Assembly: GCA_017307755.1 (NCBI GenBank)
Contig: JAFKGQ010000007.1
Coordinates: 310,001 to 374,000, forward strand
Origin: Chitinophagaceae bacterium
Lineage (GTDB): Bacteria; Bacteroidota; Bacteroidia; Chitinophagales; Chitinophagaceae
Length of the DNA stretch: 64,000 nt
Reading direction: 5' to 3'
In this document: positions 27,703-35,154 of the stretch, in pieces
How the letters are laid out: every line of letters starts with the position of its first letter
Numbering within the stretch: position 1 is the stretch's first letter
Translations under genes and position numbers: made by a program
The notes under the pieces: generated by a model
Database searches by the model: none
What the model saw: the letters and a program-made list of their open reading frames with translations, nothing else
What the model was told of the DNA's origin: nothing

Positions 27703-28290
27703 TTATTTTTTGAGAGAAAGAACATACATGACGGCAATCCATTCAAGGGTGTTAAATTGGCCTTTCAGCGAATCTAAAGCCCTGTATAAGAGTTTGTAAG
27801 CACTAGACACCGACAATTGCATGATGACCGCGATCTCATCATAATCCAATTCTTCAAAGTACCTGAGGTGTATAATTTCACGTTGCCGGGGGGACAAGGC
27901 AGCCAGGGCCTGTTGTAACCGCTGCCGTGTTTCCTCCAAATTTTCACCACGGATCATGACGTCGTCATGGCCTAATTCAATATTGAAAGGGATATTCTCG
28001 TCAGATTGAGCGAATAGGTGCAGACGGGGTGTATATTCCAGCTTCCTTAGAAGGACGCGCCGAAATGCCTTGTAGAGATAGTTTTTAACAGAGCCGGTCT
28101 TATCAATCGAGCTTTTGTTTTTCCAGAGCTTGACGAAGAGATCCTGCAAGGCTTCTTCTATGATAAAATTGTCCGTAGTAAACTTGTAGCCGTAGTTGAA
28201 AAGTGGAGCGTAATACTCGTCAAACAGTATCCGGAAAGATGACTCGTCTCCATAACGGAATGTGTCCCATATCTTTTTCTCATACTCCAT
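27703..28290 (-). CDS. ECF RNA polymerase sigma factor
   Basis: 195 residues. Region 2 at about 10-80 (SFRILFDEYYAPLFNYGYKF, IEEALQDLFVKLWKNK) and region 4 at about 120-175 (LSPRQREIIHLRYFEELDYDEIA with a helix-turn-helix ending LYRALDSLKG). It starts the longest gene series in the window that is read on one strand: sigma, FecR, SusC, SusD, TlpA, S41, TlpA. Most likely its main target is the promoter in front of the SusC gene. No anti-sigma domain is fused. Confidence 0.94.
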   Translation of the reverse strand: MEYEKKIWDTFRYGDESSFRILFDEYYAPLFNYGYKFTTDNFIIEEALQDLFVKLWKNKSSIDKTGSVKNYLYKAFRRVLLRKLEYTPRLHLFAQSDENIPFNIELGHDDVMIRGENLEETRQRLQQALAALSPRQREIIHLRYFEELDYDEIAVIMQLSVSSAYKLLYRALDSLKGQFNTLEWIAVMYVLSLKK

Positions 28291-28346
28291 CAGGGGCCTT
28301 GGAAGAATTGCAGTTCTGGTTGCTACTAAACAAATCCACTAATAAA

Positions 28347-28354
28347 CAAATGTA
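28347..28354 (-). promoter_or_regulatory. Possible -7 promoter box of the sigma-FecR operon
   Basis: TACATTTG on the minus strand, an exact TAnnTTTG match, 56 bases before the sigma start at 28290. A TTTG at the -33 distance is missing, so confidence is limited. Confidence 0.35.
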
Positions 28355-28437
28355 TTAAAAAATATGATTACGAGTACCACTTTACATAAAATCACCGGAA
28401 TAGTCACAAATTAGCCATAACTATGCCCGGCATCGTG

Positions 28438-28878
28438 CTATATTATAATACGAAAGATCTGGTCATCGTCGCCCGTTTTGTTTTTCCTCTGGTCAATTTT
28501 TACAAATCCGTACTTCTCATAAAGTCCTTCTTCCCTGCTTACAAGATAGACTTCGTTAAATCCTATGTTTTTTGCATAGGCCAGAGCAAACTTTATCATT
28601 TGCTCACTTAAACGCCGGCCTCGATATTCTTCGCCAACAAACACGAACCCTATATAAGGAGTATAGCTTACATCCGGAACAACATCCGTTGCCGCGAGGG
28701 TACAAAAACCAGCAATATGCTGCCCTTCCAATGCTATAAAAACTCTTTGCCAGTCTGAGAATCCGTTTTCCAACATTTGCTTCGCCAGAGCAGGACCTGC
28801 TTTCCAGGAGCAGTTTTTGGCATATTCGGCGGCCGGATCCCATAGATCGTCGCCAAATTTCAATATCTTGATTTCCAT
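28438..28878 (-). CDS. GNAT-family N-acetyltransferase
   Basis: 146 residues from ATG 28878 (EIKILKFGDDLWDPAAEYAK); a longer open frame from 29031 adds about 50 residues with no family match and is not used. The acetyl-CoA loop is VFVGEEYRGRRLSEQMIKFA (R/Q-x-x-G-x-G/A equivalent, here EEYRGRRLS), preceded by the beta-4 strand SYTPYIGFVFV and followed by LYEKYGFVKI, the usual GNAT end. Cytosolic; the acyl acceptor is unknown. It is alone between the sigma operon start and an unassigned stretch. Confidence 0.87.
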   Translation of the reverse strand: MEIKILKFGDDLWDPAAEYAKNCSWKAGPALAKQMLENGFSDWQRVFIALEGQHIAGFCTLAATDVVPDVSYTPYIGFVFVGEEYRGRRLSEQMIKFALAYAKNIGFNEVYLVSREEGLYEKYGFVKIDQRKNKTGDDDQIFRIII

Positions 28879-29388
28879 GATTAAATTTAGGGTGTTTACC
28901 GTTTTTAATGGCGCGCGAAGCACCCGGACTAACATTGGTATTTCTACCAAAGATATTTCAGATTGAATGTGCTTCTCTGCTTTTTCAGCACCTGATTGGC
29001 AGGCATTCTGTACGCAATATAAAGGACACAACCCGCAGCGCAGGTGGCTATTTGCGTGCTATTGATGCAATTGTTGCATTTCAGCAAAAATGGATCTAGT
29101 GTCTTCCCAAAATCAGAAAATCTATCACTTTAATGATAGAAAAAATGTTCTAACGCTCTAATTGGTCCTTTGAACCGGATTGCCATATAGTTGAACTTTT
29201 TATACAAAGCCGGATAGCCTTCCAGGGGACATCGACGTTTTTGTGGACAAAACGCCGGGTAATCCGTTTGTTCTAGCCTCATTTTCGGCATTCTGGCCAA
29301 ATCATGAAAATCTGCAAAATGTGACACACGTCACGTAGTGAGGTTCTTCCGGTATACTTACTTTGTAGTGCAATCCAAAAGAACAAAA
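28879..29388. other. Unassigned 510-base stretch
   Basis: Short open frames exist on both strands but none has a family pattern or good start context. Two small inverted repeats are visible: ATGCAA-TTG-TTGCAT (29065-29079) and CTATCA-CTTTAA-TGATAG (29122-29139). Read on the minus strand, the second is followed by ATTTTCTGATTTT and could be a weak terminator. Nothing else seen. Confidence 0.5.
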
Positions 29389-30168
29389 ATGAAGCCTTTA
29401 TTATTCATTGCCCTGCTGCTTTTACATTGTGGTAGTTGGGCGCAAAAATTAAAACCGATGAAAACGCAAAATGAAGACGCAGCAAAAATTTCGCAGGTAC
29501 TAGAAAGCGATTATTTCAGTGGAATTTACACCGGCAATGTGGACAGGCTACGTAAAATTTATCACCCGGGGGCTTTACTTTTTGGAGATGTAAAAGGACA
29601 GCCCTATGCAAAAACGCTGGACGAATACCTTACCGGTGTAGCAAACCGGCAAAGTCCAAAAGATTCCGGAAAACCTTTTAAAGGGGAAGTGCTGGACATC
29701 CGGGTCACTAACTCCATTGCTGTAGCTGAGGTAAGGGTAAGGATGTACGATTTTATTTATCGGGAATACCTATCTTTTCATAAGATCGATGGCCAATGGC
29801 TTCTGGTAAATAAAATGATCAGCGATGTTGCAGACAATGGAGATAGCTTACCAAAGGATATAAAAGGCAGCAAAAAATTTAACCTGATTGCCACAATAGA
29901 AATACTTCCTGGTTTTGAGGCAGTGGTAAAAAAAGCAATGGTGGCAATGGTGGTAGAAACCAACAAAGAACCCGGTGTTGAGCTGTTCCTGGCAAATACA
30001 AAAAACGATTCACCGCAGACCATTGTGATTTATGAAACATATAAAAGTGAAGCGGATTTTGAACTGCATAAGACACTACCCCATTCAAAAGCATTTTTTG
30101 AATTTGTGAAAGGAAAGATCAAGGATGACAAGATCGGCGTTACACTCTTGACAGATGTAAACAACTAA
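29389..30168 (+). CDS. Exported NTF2-like / antibiotic-biosynthesis-monooxygenase (ABM) fusion protein
   Basis: 259 residues from ATG 29389 (signal KPLLFIALLLLHCGSWAQ); a longer frame from 29338 adds 17 residues without sense. Residues about 28-150 are a SnoaL/lumazine-binding NTF2-like domain (VLESDYFSGIYTGNVDRLRKIYHPGALLFG, here only the landmarks YTGNVDRLR and HPGALLFGD). Residues about 165-258 are an ABM dimeric alpha-beta barrel (FNLIATIEILPGFEAVVKKAM, EPGVELFLANTK, SKAFFEFVKGKI). Both are small-molecule binding folds; together in one exported chain they are uncommon. It has no clear operon partners; a relative of the ABM half is encoded alone at 45013. Confidence 0.85.
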   Translation: MKPLLFIALLLLHCGSWAQKLKPMKTQNEDAAKISQVLESDYFSGIYTGNVDRLRKIYHPGALLFGDVKGQPYAKTLDEYLTGVANRQSPKDSGKPFKGEVLDIRVTNSIAVAEVRVRMYDFIYREYLSFHKIDGQWLLVNKMISDVADNGDSLPKDIKGSKKFNLIATIEILPGFEAVVKKAMVAMVVETNKEPGVELFLANTKNDSPQTIVIYETYKSEADFELHKTLPHSKAFFEFVKGKIKDDKIGVTLLTDVNN

Positions 30169-30213
30169 GAACAAATTTTATCCAACGCAGGCGGGTTGAG
30201 CGGATACAACTTA

Positions 30214-30264
30214 TCACCGCAGCATGTTGCGGTTCCACCGGCCTGCCGCGAACCGTTGCGGTGA
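30214..30264. repeat. Nested inverted repeat (intergenic structured element)
   Basis: Outer arms TCACCGCA (30214-30221) and TGCGGTGA (30257-30264) and inner arms CGGTTC (30230-30235) and GAACCG (30250-30255) are both perfect. The block is strongly GC-rich inside an AT-rich spacer and lies 46 bases after the NTF2/ABM gene. No T-run follows, so it is not a standard terminator; a structured RNA or protein site is possible. Confidence 0.5.
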
Positions 30265-30388
30265 ATGTCTAAAGCATTTAATCACACTCGACTGATTAAC
30301 AACATTTTGCATTATCGGCATTCTTGTTGGGTGTTTCCTGACAAGCCTGAATAATCATTTATTCCTTAATTATAAAAAATAAGCCTCT

Positions 30389-30883
30389 ATGTTCCGTGTA
30401 ATTGCCTTCTTTCTACCTACGCTTCTATTAAGCGCCGGCCACACCCAAGCTCAAATTTCCGATAACGGTCAGTTTCGGCTGACGCTACAGGAAGTCAAAG
30501 CGCTCAAAACCAATGACGGGACCAATGCTCCCGGGTCTTCCAATTATTCGGCCGTCAAGGAAATTGTTGTGATGGGCAATCCTGCCAAACAAGGTATCTA
30601 TATGATCTTGCTGGAAATCGCGCCAAATACAAAAATTGCCGCCCACTTGCATCCGGATCAACGGCTGGCTACCGTTCTGTCCGGAACATGGTACTTTGGA
30701 TATGGCGACAAATTTGATGAGACGCAACTGAAAAAATTGATGGCAGGCAGCATTTACTCGGAGGTGGCCAGGCAGAATCATTTCGCGATGACTGGAAAGG
30801 ATCCGGTTATTGTTGAAATCACCGGCTTCGGTCCATCTGGGGTAACCTATGTGAACCCGCAAGATGACCCCTCCCATAAATAA
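30389..30883 (+). CDS. Exported cupin-domain protein
   Basis: 164 residues with a signal peptide (FRVIAFFLPTLLLSAGHTQAQ). The rest is one cupin fold: EIAPNTKIAAHLHPDQRLATVLSGTWYFG (given here as IAAHLHPDQR, TVLSGTWYFG) supplies the two His and nearby acidic ligand, and YSEVARQNHFAMTG supplies the second motif. Exported small cupins of this type are often called DUF4437/cupin_7-like; enzymatic role is not established. Its nearest plus-strand neighbour is the NTF2/ABM gene 220 bases upstream. Confidence 0.87.
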   Translation: MFRVIAFFLPTLLLSAGHTQAQISDNGQFRLTLQEVKALKTNDGTNAPGSSNYSAVKEIVVMGNPAKQGIYMILLEIAPNTKIAAHLHPDQRLATVLSGTWYFGYGDKFDETQLKKLMAGSIYSEVARQNHFAMTGKDPVIVEITGFGPSGVTYVNPQDDPSHK

Positions 30884-31049
30884 TGATATTTCTTAATTAT
30901 GTGGCAGATGCCGTAGGTGACGCCTCTATGGTGGCACACGAAATGGCGCCGCAGCGTAGCCCGCAAAGCCAGTCTCAATTGTTACGGCAGCACCCTTTCC
31001 ATCAGGTGAGTGTGTAGTTTTCGTATTAAGGTAACAGCGTTGGCTTCTA

Positions 31050-32105
31050 CTACAACAACTTAAGCGCGGCATTCATAAACCCCAGGGTATAGGCCATTCC
31101 GGCATGCCAGGGGGCATCGCAGCTCATTTGAGGAGTATGATCAGGGATCAGCACTCCTTCAAAGTTCCGGGCCCTTAGTATCTTCAGTATCCGCAGCATA
31201 TCTATATCCCCTTCGTCGACAAAGACCTCCCGGTAGGAAGGGGCCTTGCCTTTTACATTCCTGAAATGAATATAAGCGATATCATCGGCGTATTGTTCCG
31301 TCGCGGTATAGACATCGCCTTCGGTCATCTCCGCGATGCTGCCCAGACAGAATTCGAGGGCATTCGCCCTGCTCGGTCTGATGTCGAGCAATTTCTGGTA
31401 GAGCCCCGGTTGATAGACCAGCCTCGGGGTCTGTCTGACCACCGGAACGGGCGGGTCGTCAGGGTGGGCCGCCAGCCGTACCCCCGCTTCTTCGGCCACG
31501 GGAACCAGTTCCTGAAGAAACCAGGTCAGCCTGTCCCACAGCTCTTCGTGAGTAATATTCGGCACATACCCCGGCGCTGCATTGCGATCATAGACCATAT
31601 TCCAGATCATCCCATTAGGAATGGGGCGATCATCGACGCCCTCCATGCCGACCGAGAAAGCGTCTCCCCGGGCAAACTTTCCTGTAATCCGGCTACTGAC
31701 GCCCGCCAGGCTGAAATTATACCCGAACACCGGGATCCCCGCCTTGCCAACATTTCGTATCAGCTGCTTCAGCTGTTCCATCTGTCGTTGCTTACCAGGA
31801 CCATCCAGCAGGATATCATACCAGTTGGCGGGGTCAAAATTCTCGATGGCCTCCCATTGGAGCCCCGCATCATTGATCTCCTTTTTTAGCGCCAGCAGCT
31901 CTTCCACGGACCATATCCTATCGGGATCGCCGGCCAGACCCCACCCCGACCCATCTCCGATGGGCTGGTCATTTCTATTAGTCTGTCCCCCCTTGTTGAA
32001 ATAGTCGACAAGGTGGACGACCAGGTGCGTACATCCGCACTGCCTTGCAAAATCAAAATAAGGCCGGCTGAGCATGTGTCGATATAACCCAATTCCTAGC
32101 TTCAT
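31050..32105 (-). CDS. UxuA-like mannonate dehydratase family protein (TIM barrel)
   Basis: 351 residues; E. coli UxuA has 394. Family landmarks as I remember them: the metal site His214 in LAAHPDDPP, Cys253 in LEFCLGSIAEM, His280 in AYIHFRNVKG and Asp322-His323 in LIPDHTPQM, with SYREVFVDEGDIDM before the last strands. UxuA removes water from D-mannonate to give 2-keto-3-deoxygluconate. The loop after Asp-His reads TPQM where E. coli has GHQM, and the N-terminal half is shorter, so a related acid sugar may be the substrate. Last gene of the nine-gene locus; its ATG overlaps the RraA stop (ATGA). Confidence 0.85.
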   Translation of the reverse strand: MKLGIGLYRHMLSRPYFDFARQCGCTHLVVHLVDYFNKGGQTNRNDQPIGDGSGWGLAGDPDRIWSVEELLALKKEINDAGLQWEAIENFDPANWYDILLDGPGKQRQMEQLKQLIRNVGKAGIPVFGYNFSLAGVSSRITGKFARGDAFSVGMEGVDDRPIPNGMIWNMVYDRNAAPGYVPNITHEELWDRLTWFLQELVPVAEEAGVRLAAHPDDPPVPVVRQTPRLVYQPGLYQKLLDIRPSRANALEFCLGSIAEMTEGDVYTATEQYADDIAYIHFRNVKGKAPSYREVFVDEGDIDMLRILKILRARNFEGVLIPDHTPQMSCDAPWHAGMAYTLGFMNAALKLL

Positions 32106-32758
32106 AATATCCGATATTTTTTGAACGCATCCGTGCTGGACAATCCGTTTTCTATCTCTTTTCGAACCAGTTTCTCACCCCGCGCCTTTTCCAGCGATCT
32201 GGATATAACCTCCTCCTCATGCTCACGGGGGATAACAAGAACGCCATCCATATCCCCGAAGATCAGGCTGCCGGGTTTTACCCATACTTCTCCTATCTGT
32301 ATATCGCACCGGTAATCCGCTACCTGGGTGCGTACTGCGGAATCCTGCGCATATCGGCCCCGGCTGAAGACGGGCCATTTTTGTTCCATCACGCCCGCAG
32401 TATCCCGGTAATATCCGTTGATCACGGCGCCGGCCGCACCTCTTTTTTTTGCCGTGGCTGTAAGGATCTCTCCCCAATAAGCACAACGCATATCTCCGCC
32501 GCTGGCCAGGTATATTTCACCGTTGTTCAACTGGTCGAGGGCCTCGGTCAATTTGCCAAAAGGCTGCTTCTGCGCGCCATATACGTCGATCATTAATACC
32601 GGCATGGCCCTGCCGATCACTTTGTCTTCCACCTGTATCGGCTTTATCGGCTGCGGCAGGAACTGGTGATAGAACCCCATTTCATCCAGGATGTCCCCTA
32701 CAACGGGCGTATACAATTCTCTTTTAAACAATTCAAAAAGCTGCTGGTCGTTCATCAT
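32102..32758 (-). CDS. RraA-family protein, probable 4-hydroxy-2-oxo-acid aldolase
   Basis: 218 residues with the complete RraA/HMG-aldolase fold: DILDEMGFYHQFLP, CAYWGEILTATAKKRG, GAVINGYYRD, WPVFSRGRYAQD, WVKPGSLIFGDMDGVLVIPRE. The Arg118-Asp119 pair that binds metal and pyruvate in known aldolases is present, so an aldolase is more likely than the RNase-E-inhibitor role. Asn114 stands where many have Asp. It probably splits a 4-hydroxy-2-oxo acid to pyruvate and an aldehyde. Placed between a cupin (6-base gap) and the UxuA-like dehydratase (4-base overlap), which fits the last step of an acid-sugar pathway. Confidence 0.86.
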   Translation of the reverse strand: MMNDQQLFELFKRELYTPVVGDILDEMGFYHQFLPQPIKPIQVEDKVIGRAMPVLMIDVYGAQKQPFGKLTEALDQLNNGEIYLASGGDMRCAYWGEILTATAKKRGAAGAVINGYYRDTAGVMEQKWPVFSRGRYAQDSAVRTQVADYRCDIQIGEVWVKPGSLIFGDMDGVLVIPREHEEEVISRSLEKARGEKLVRKEIENGLSSTDAFKKYRIL

Positions 32759-32764
32759 GGTGAA

Positions 32765-33181
32765 TTATTTTATGTTTTCGATTTCCTTATATAATCTTGT
32801 TTGCTCTTTCGGTTTCAGCTCCCGGTAGAAAACGTCTGTCAGATGGGTGTCATTGACTTCCACGATCATTACCTGCGCGTTTTCATCCAGCGCGATATTG
32901 TGCCAGGTATCCATGGGGATATTATAGGTCAGTCCCGGCTCCATACGAAGACAGTGAAAGACGAAACCCTTTTCTCCCGGCTCCCCTTCAATAAGGATGG
33001 CTGTCCCTTTCAGAAGAATAAAGACTTCATCCGTCCGGCGATGAACTTCCATCTTTGTGATGGACCGAAATCCCTGAGACGCGATATAGTTCAGCTGCGC
33101 CACCTGCCAGCCCTTGCGGATAAAAAAAGGATGAAAGCCTTCACCTGTATGTACGTAGGTTTCGATGGTCGCCGGTGTCAT
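32765..33181 (-). CDS. Small cytosolic cupin protein (WxcM-like or sugar-isomerase-like)
   Basis: 138 residues, one cupin barrel, no signal peptide. Motifs: SITKMEVHRRTDEVFILLKGTAIL (motif 1 with the His and Glu) and GLTYNIPMDTWHNIALDENAQVM (motif 2). It has the size and wording of cupins that bind a sugar phosphate or keto-acid. It is 6 bases before the RraA gene and 2 bases after the SDR gene, so it belongs to the pathway of this locus, perhaps as an isomerase or lactonase helper; I cannot name its reaction. Confidence 0.82.
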   Translation of the reverse strand: MTPATIETYVHTGEGFHPFFIRKGWQVAQLNYIASQGFRSITKMEVHRRTDEVFILLKGTAILIEGEPGEKGFVFHCLRMEPGLTYNIPMDTWHNIALDENAQVMIVEVNDTHLTDVFYRELKPKEQTRLYKEIENIK

Positions 33182-33183
33182 GG

Positions 33184-33981
33184 TTATGATTTTTTTGTTC
33201 TCGGGTCATAGGGTATCGTATTTTCCTTGTATCCCCCGTCGATGTATATTTCGGTGGCCGTGAGATAGGCGGCCATATCCGACGCCAGGAAGGCGCATGT
33301 CCAGGCCACGTCCTCTACCGTCCCTAGCCTTCCAAGCGGTATCCACCCATTGAATTTTTCCTTTCCAAAAGCGGCGATCTCTTCTTTGTTCATCTCCGTC
33401 TCGATGGCGCCCGGCGAAACCGCTATGACGCGGATTTGGTCTGCAGCCAGCTCGAGGGCCAGGCATTTGGTCATCATGTTGAGGGCCGCCTTTGCAGAGC
33501 AATAGTGAATAAGCCCTTTCCTGGGGACCTTATCATGAATGGAGGAAATATTGAGGATCACTCCTTGTCGTCGCTGCTGCATTCTTTTGCCCGCCGCCTG
33601 CGAACAGATGAACGCTCCCCGGAGATTGACGTTGAATACCCTGTCCCAGTCCTCCAGACTCAGGTCTACGGCATGACTGATCGTTTCACAGCCTGCATTA
33701 TTCACCAGGACGTCTATCGGTCCCAACTGGCGGTCGAAAAAATCGAACATGGCAGCCACTTCCTCCGGCCGGGAAATATCCGCCCCATACGCCAGCGCCT
33801 TAACACCGGCCCGCTGCGTGAGCTCCGCCACAAGGTCCTGGGCCTTTTGTGGCGCGTCCAGGTAGTTCACGAGGATATTTGCGCCACAGGCGGCCATGGC
33901 ACGGCCGATAGCCGCCCCGATGCCCTGCCCCCCACCCGTGATGAGTACATTCTTATTGTGCAGATCGATCCTGTTATCCAT
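33184..33981 (-). CDS. Short-chain dehydrogenase/reductase (SDR, classical)
   Basis: 265 residues. NAD(P) loop LITGGGQGIG (residues 13-22), VNNAG at 93-97, catalytic Ser147 in LNISSIHD, Tyr160 and Lys164 in HYCSAK, and the end YIDGGYKENTIPYDP. This is the layout of sugar and sugar-acid dehydrogenases (glucose 1-dehydrogenase type). It is 3 bases after the M24 gene and 2 before the cupin gene. In this setting it most likely oxidises the freed sugar to its lactone or acid before the UxuA-like dehydratase; the cofactor cannot be told. Confidence 0.9.
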   Translation of the reverse strand: MDNRIDLHNKNVLITGGGQGIGAAIGRAMAACGANILVNYLDAPQKAQDLVAELTQRAGVKALAYGADISRPEEVAAMFDFFDRQLGPIDVLVNNAGCETISHAVDLSLEDWDRVFNVNLRGAFICSQAAGKRMQQRRQGVILNISSIHDKVPRKGLIHYCSAKAALNMMTKCLALELAADQIRVIAVSPGAIETEMNKEEIAAFGKEKFNGWIPLGRLGTVEDVAWTCAFLASDMAAYLTATEIYIDGGYKENTIPYDPRTKKS

Positions 33982-33984
33982 TGT

Positions 33985-35154
33985 TTATATAGTTAAATTC
34001 CTGCAATAATCCGATAATATCCTGCATCCATCTTCTGTCACCAGGACATTGTCCTCTATCCGTACCCCGCAGCCAATATCCGCGCCATAAATCCCAGGCT
34101 CTACGGTCAGGACCATCCCTGGCTGCAAAAGCTGCTTCGATCCGGGCGAGAGCCCCGGACCCGGGTCGTGATACCGGAAACCGACGGGATGCCCCAGGCC
34201 ATGCGCAAAGAGATGCCCATAACCGGCTTCCCCGATGACCCGGCGGGCCTGCTCATCGATGGTTTCCATAGAAACACCCGGTTTTATCGCCGCAATGGCG
34301 ACGGCTTGCGCTTTGGCGACGATATCAAAGATCTTTTTGTGTGCTGGCGGTAGTTCGCTTGTCTGGCCGACACGGGTTATATCCGCCCAGTAGCCGTTTA
34401 CACAGATGCTGAGCTCCAGCAGGACTCCTTCGCCCGGCGCCAGCGCCTTACCGGTGGTCCTGTTGAACCGTCCTGCGGCAGCTGTATTGATCCCCGACTG
34501 GACCAGGGCCCAGGCTCTGGCATAGTAAACGCCTTCGCATCCGGTGGCCTCCTGTACTGTCGCTTCAACGGACGCGGCAACGCCCGCTTCGGTCCTTCCC
34601 GGCTGCAGGTTCCTGTAGAAAGTTTCCACTGCCAGCGCCGCCACCCGGTGCGTCACTTCCAATGCAGCAATATCCTCTGAGGTTTTCACCATATAAAGAC
34701 CTTCGAGATCGCTGCCCCTATATCCGTCCGTGGACAGCAGCGAAAGCCTTTCGGTCAGGTCCGGCGGCAAAGGAGCTTGCTCGGCGGCCATCCTGCAGGG
34801 AGCGGACCTGCCGACACTCTTTACAAAGGAAAGAGGCAACCTATGCAGACCCCGTCCTTCGAGAACGGCCCTTATTCCCGCATACAGTTCTTCCCAGGGG
34901 TCGGGGCAATCCAATATCCCCCATGGAAATGTATGGACAGCGACACCTGCGGGCAGTATGTCCTCCGGCTCGAGCTCAGGCACGAACAACACCGGCTCCC
35001 CATCCCGGGGATACAATAGAAAGGAGATCCCCCAATGAGGCAGATACCCCAGCGTCAGCACCAACTCATCCGGCCGCCAGAACAGAAGAGCGCCCAGCCC
35101 CTGCTGTTGCAGGATAATGTCGAGCTGTTGCTTTCTGACTTTATTCATGCTCAT
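33985..35154 (-). CDS. M24-family (pita-bread) hydrolase, Xaa-Pro peptidase/creatinase type
   Basis: 389 residues from ATG 35154, which overlaps the GH38 stop as ATGA; the longer frame from 35283 is discarded. N-terminal creatinase domain about 1-160, pita-bread domain about 165-385. Metal ligands by alignment: Glu247 in LLELSICVNGYW (normally Asp), Asp258 in ADITR, His322 in HGLGHPVG, Glu352 in TVEPGIYG, Glu367 in VRIEDN; the catalytic His329 in FRYHD is present. The Asp-to-Glu change at the first ligand is unusual. Cytosolic. It may cut a dipeptide or, like creatinase and ectoine hydrolase, a small C-N bonded molecule. Confidence 0.87.
   Translation of the reverse strand: MSMNKVRKQQLDIILQQQGLGALLFWRPDELVLTLGYLPHWGISFLLYPRDGEPVLFVPELEPEDILPAGVAVHTFPWGILDCPDPWEELYAGIRAVLEGRGLHRLPLSFVKSVGRSAPCRMAAEQAPLPPDLTERLSLLSTDGYRGSDLEGLYMVKTSEDIAALEVTHRVAALAVETFYRNLQPGRTEAGVAASVEATVQEATGCEGVYYARAWALVQSGINTAAAGRFNRTTGKALAPGEGVLLELSICVNGYWADITRVGQTSELPPAHKKIFDIVAKAQAVAIAAIKPGVSMETIDEQARRVIGEAGYGHLFAHGLGHPVGFRYHDPGPGLSPGSKQLLQPGMVLTVEPGIYGADIGCGVRIEDNVLVTEDGCRILSDYCRNLTI

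Noticed and set aside
29065..29139. Small inverted repeats as operator or terminator
   Set aside because: Arms are only six bases and no gene start or end is close enough to give them a role; reported only inside the unassigned stretch.
28908..29339. Short frames on both strands between the GNAT and NTF2/ABM genes
   Set aside because: None has a family match or clear start; the only structure is two small inverted repeats.
30897..31049. Possible coding remnant between the cupin and UxuA-like genes
   Set aside because: All frames carry early stops or Arg/Cys-rich text without pattern; no convincing fragment could be read.
32102..32758. RNase E regulator RraA in the strict sense
   Set aside because: The Arg-Asp catalytic pair and the operon setting favour an aldolase of the same family; RNase E inhibition is known for the E. 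coli protein only.
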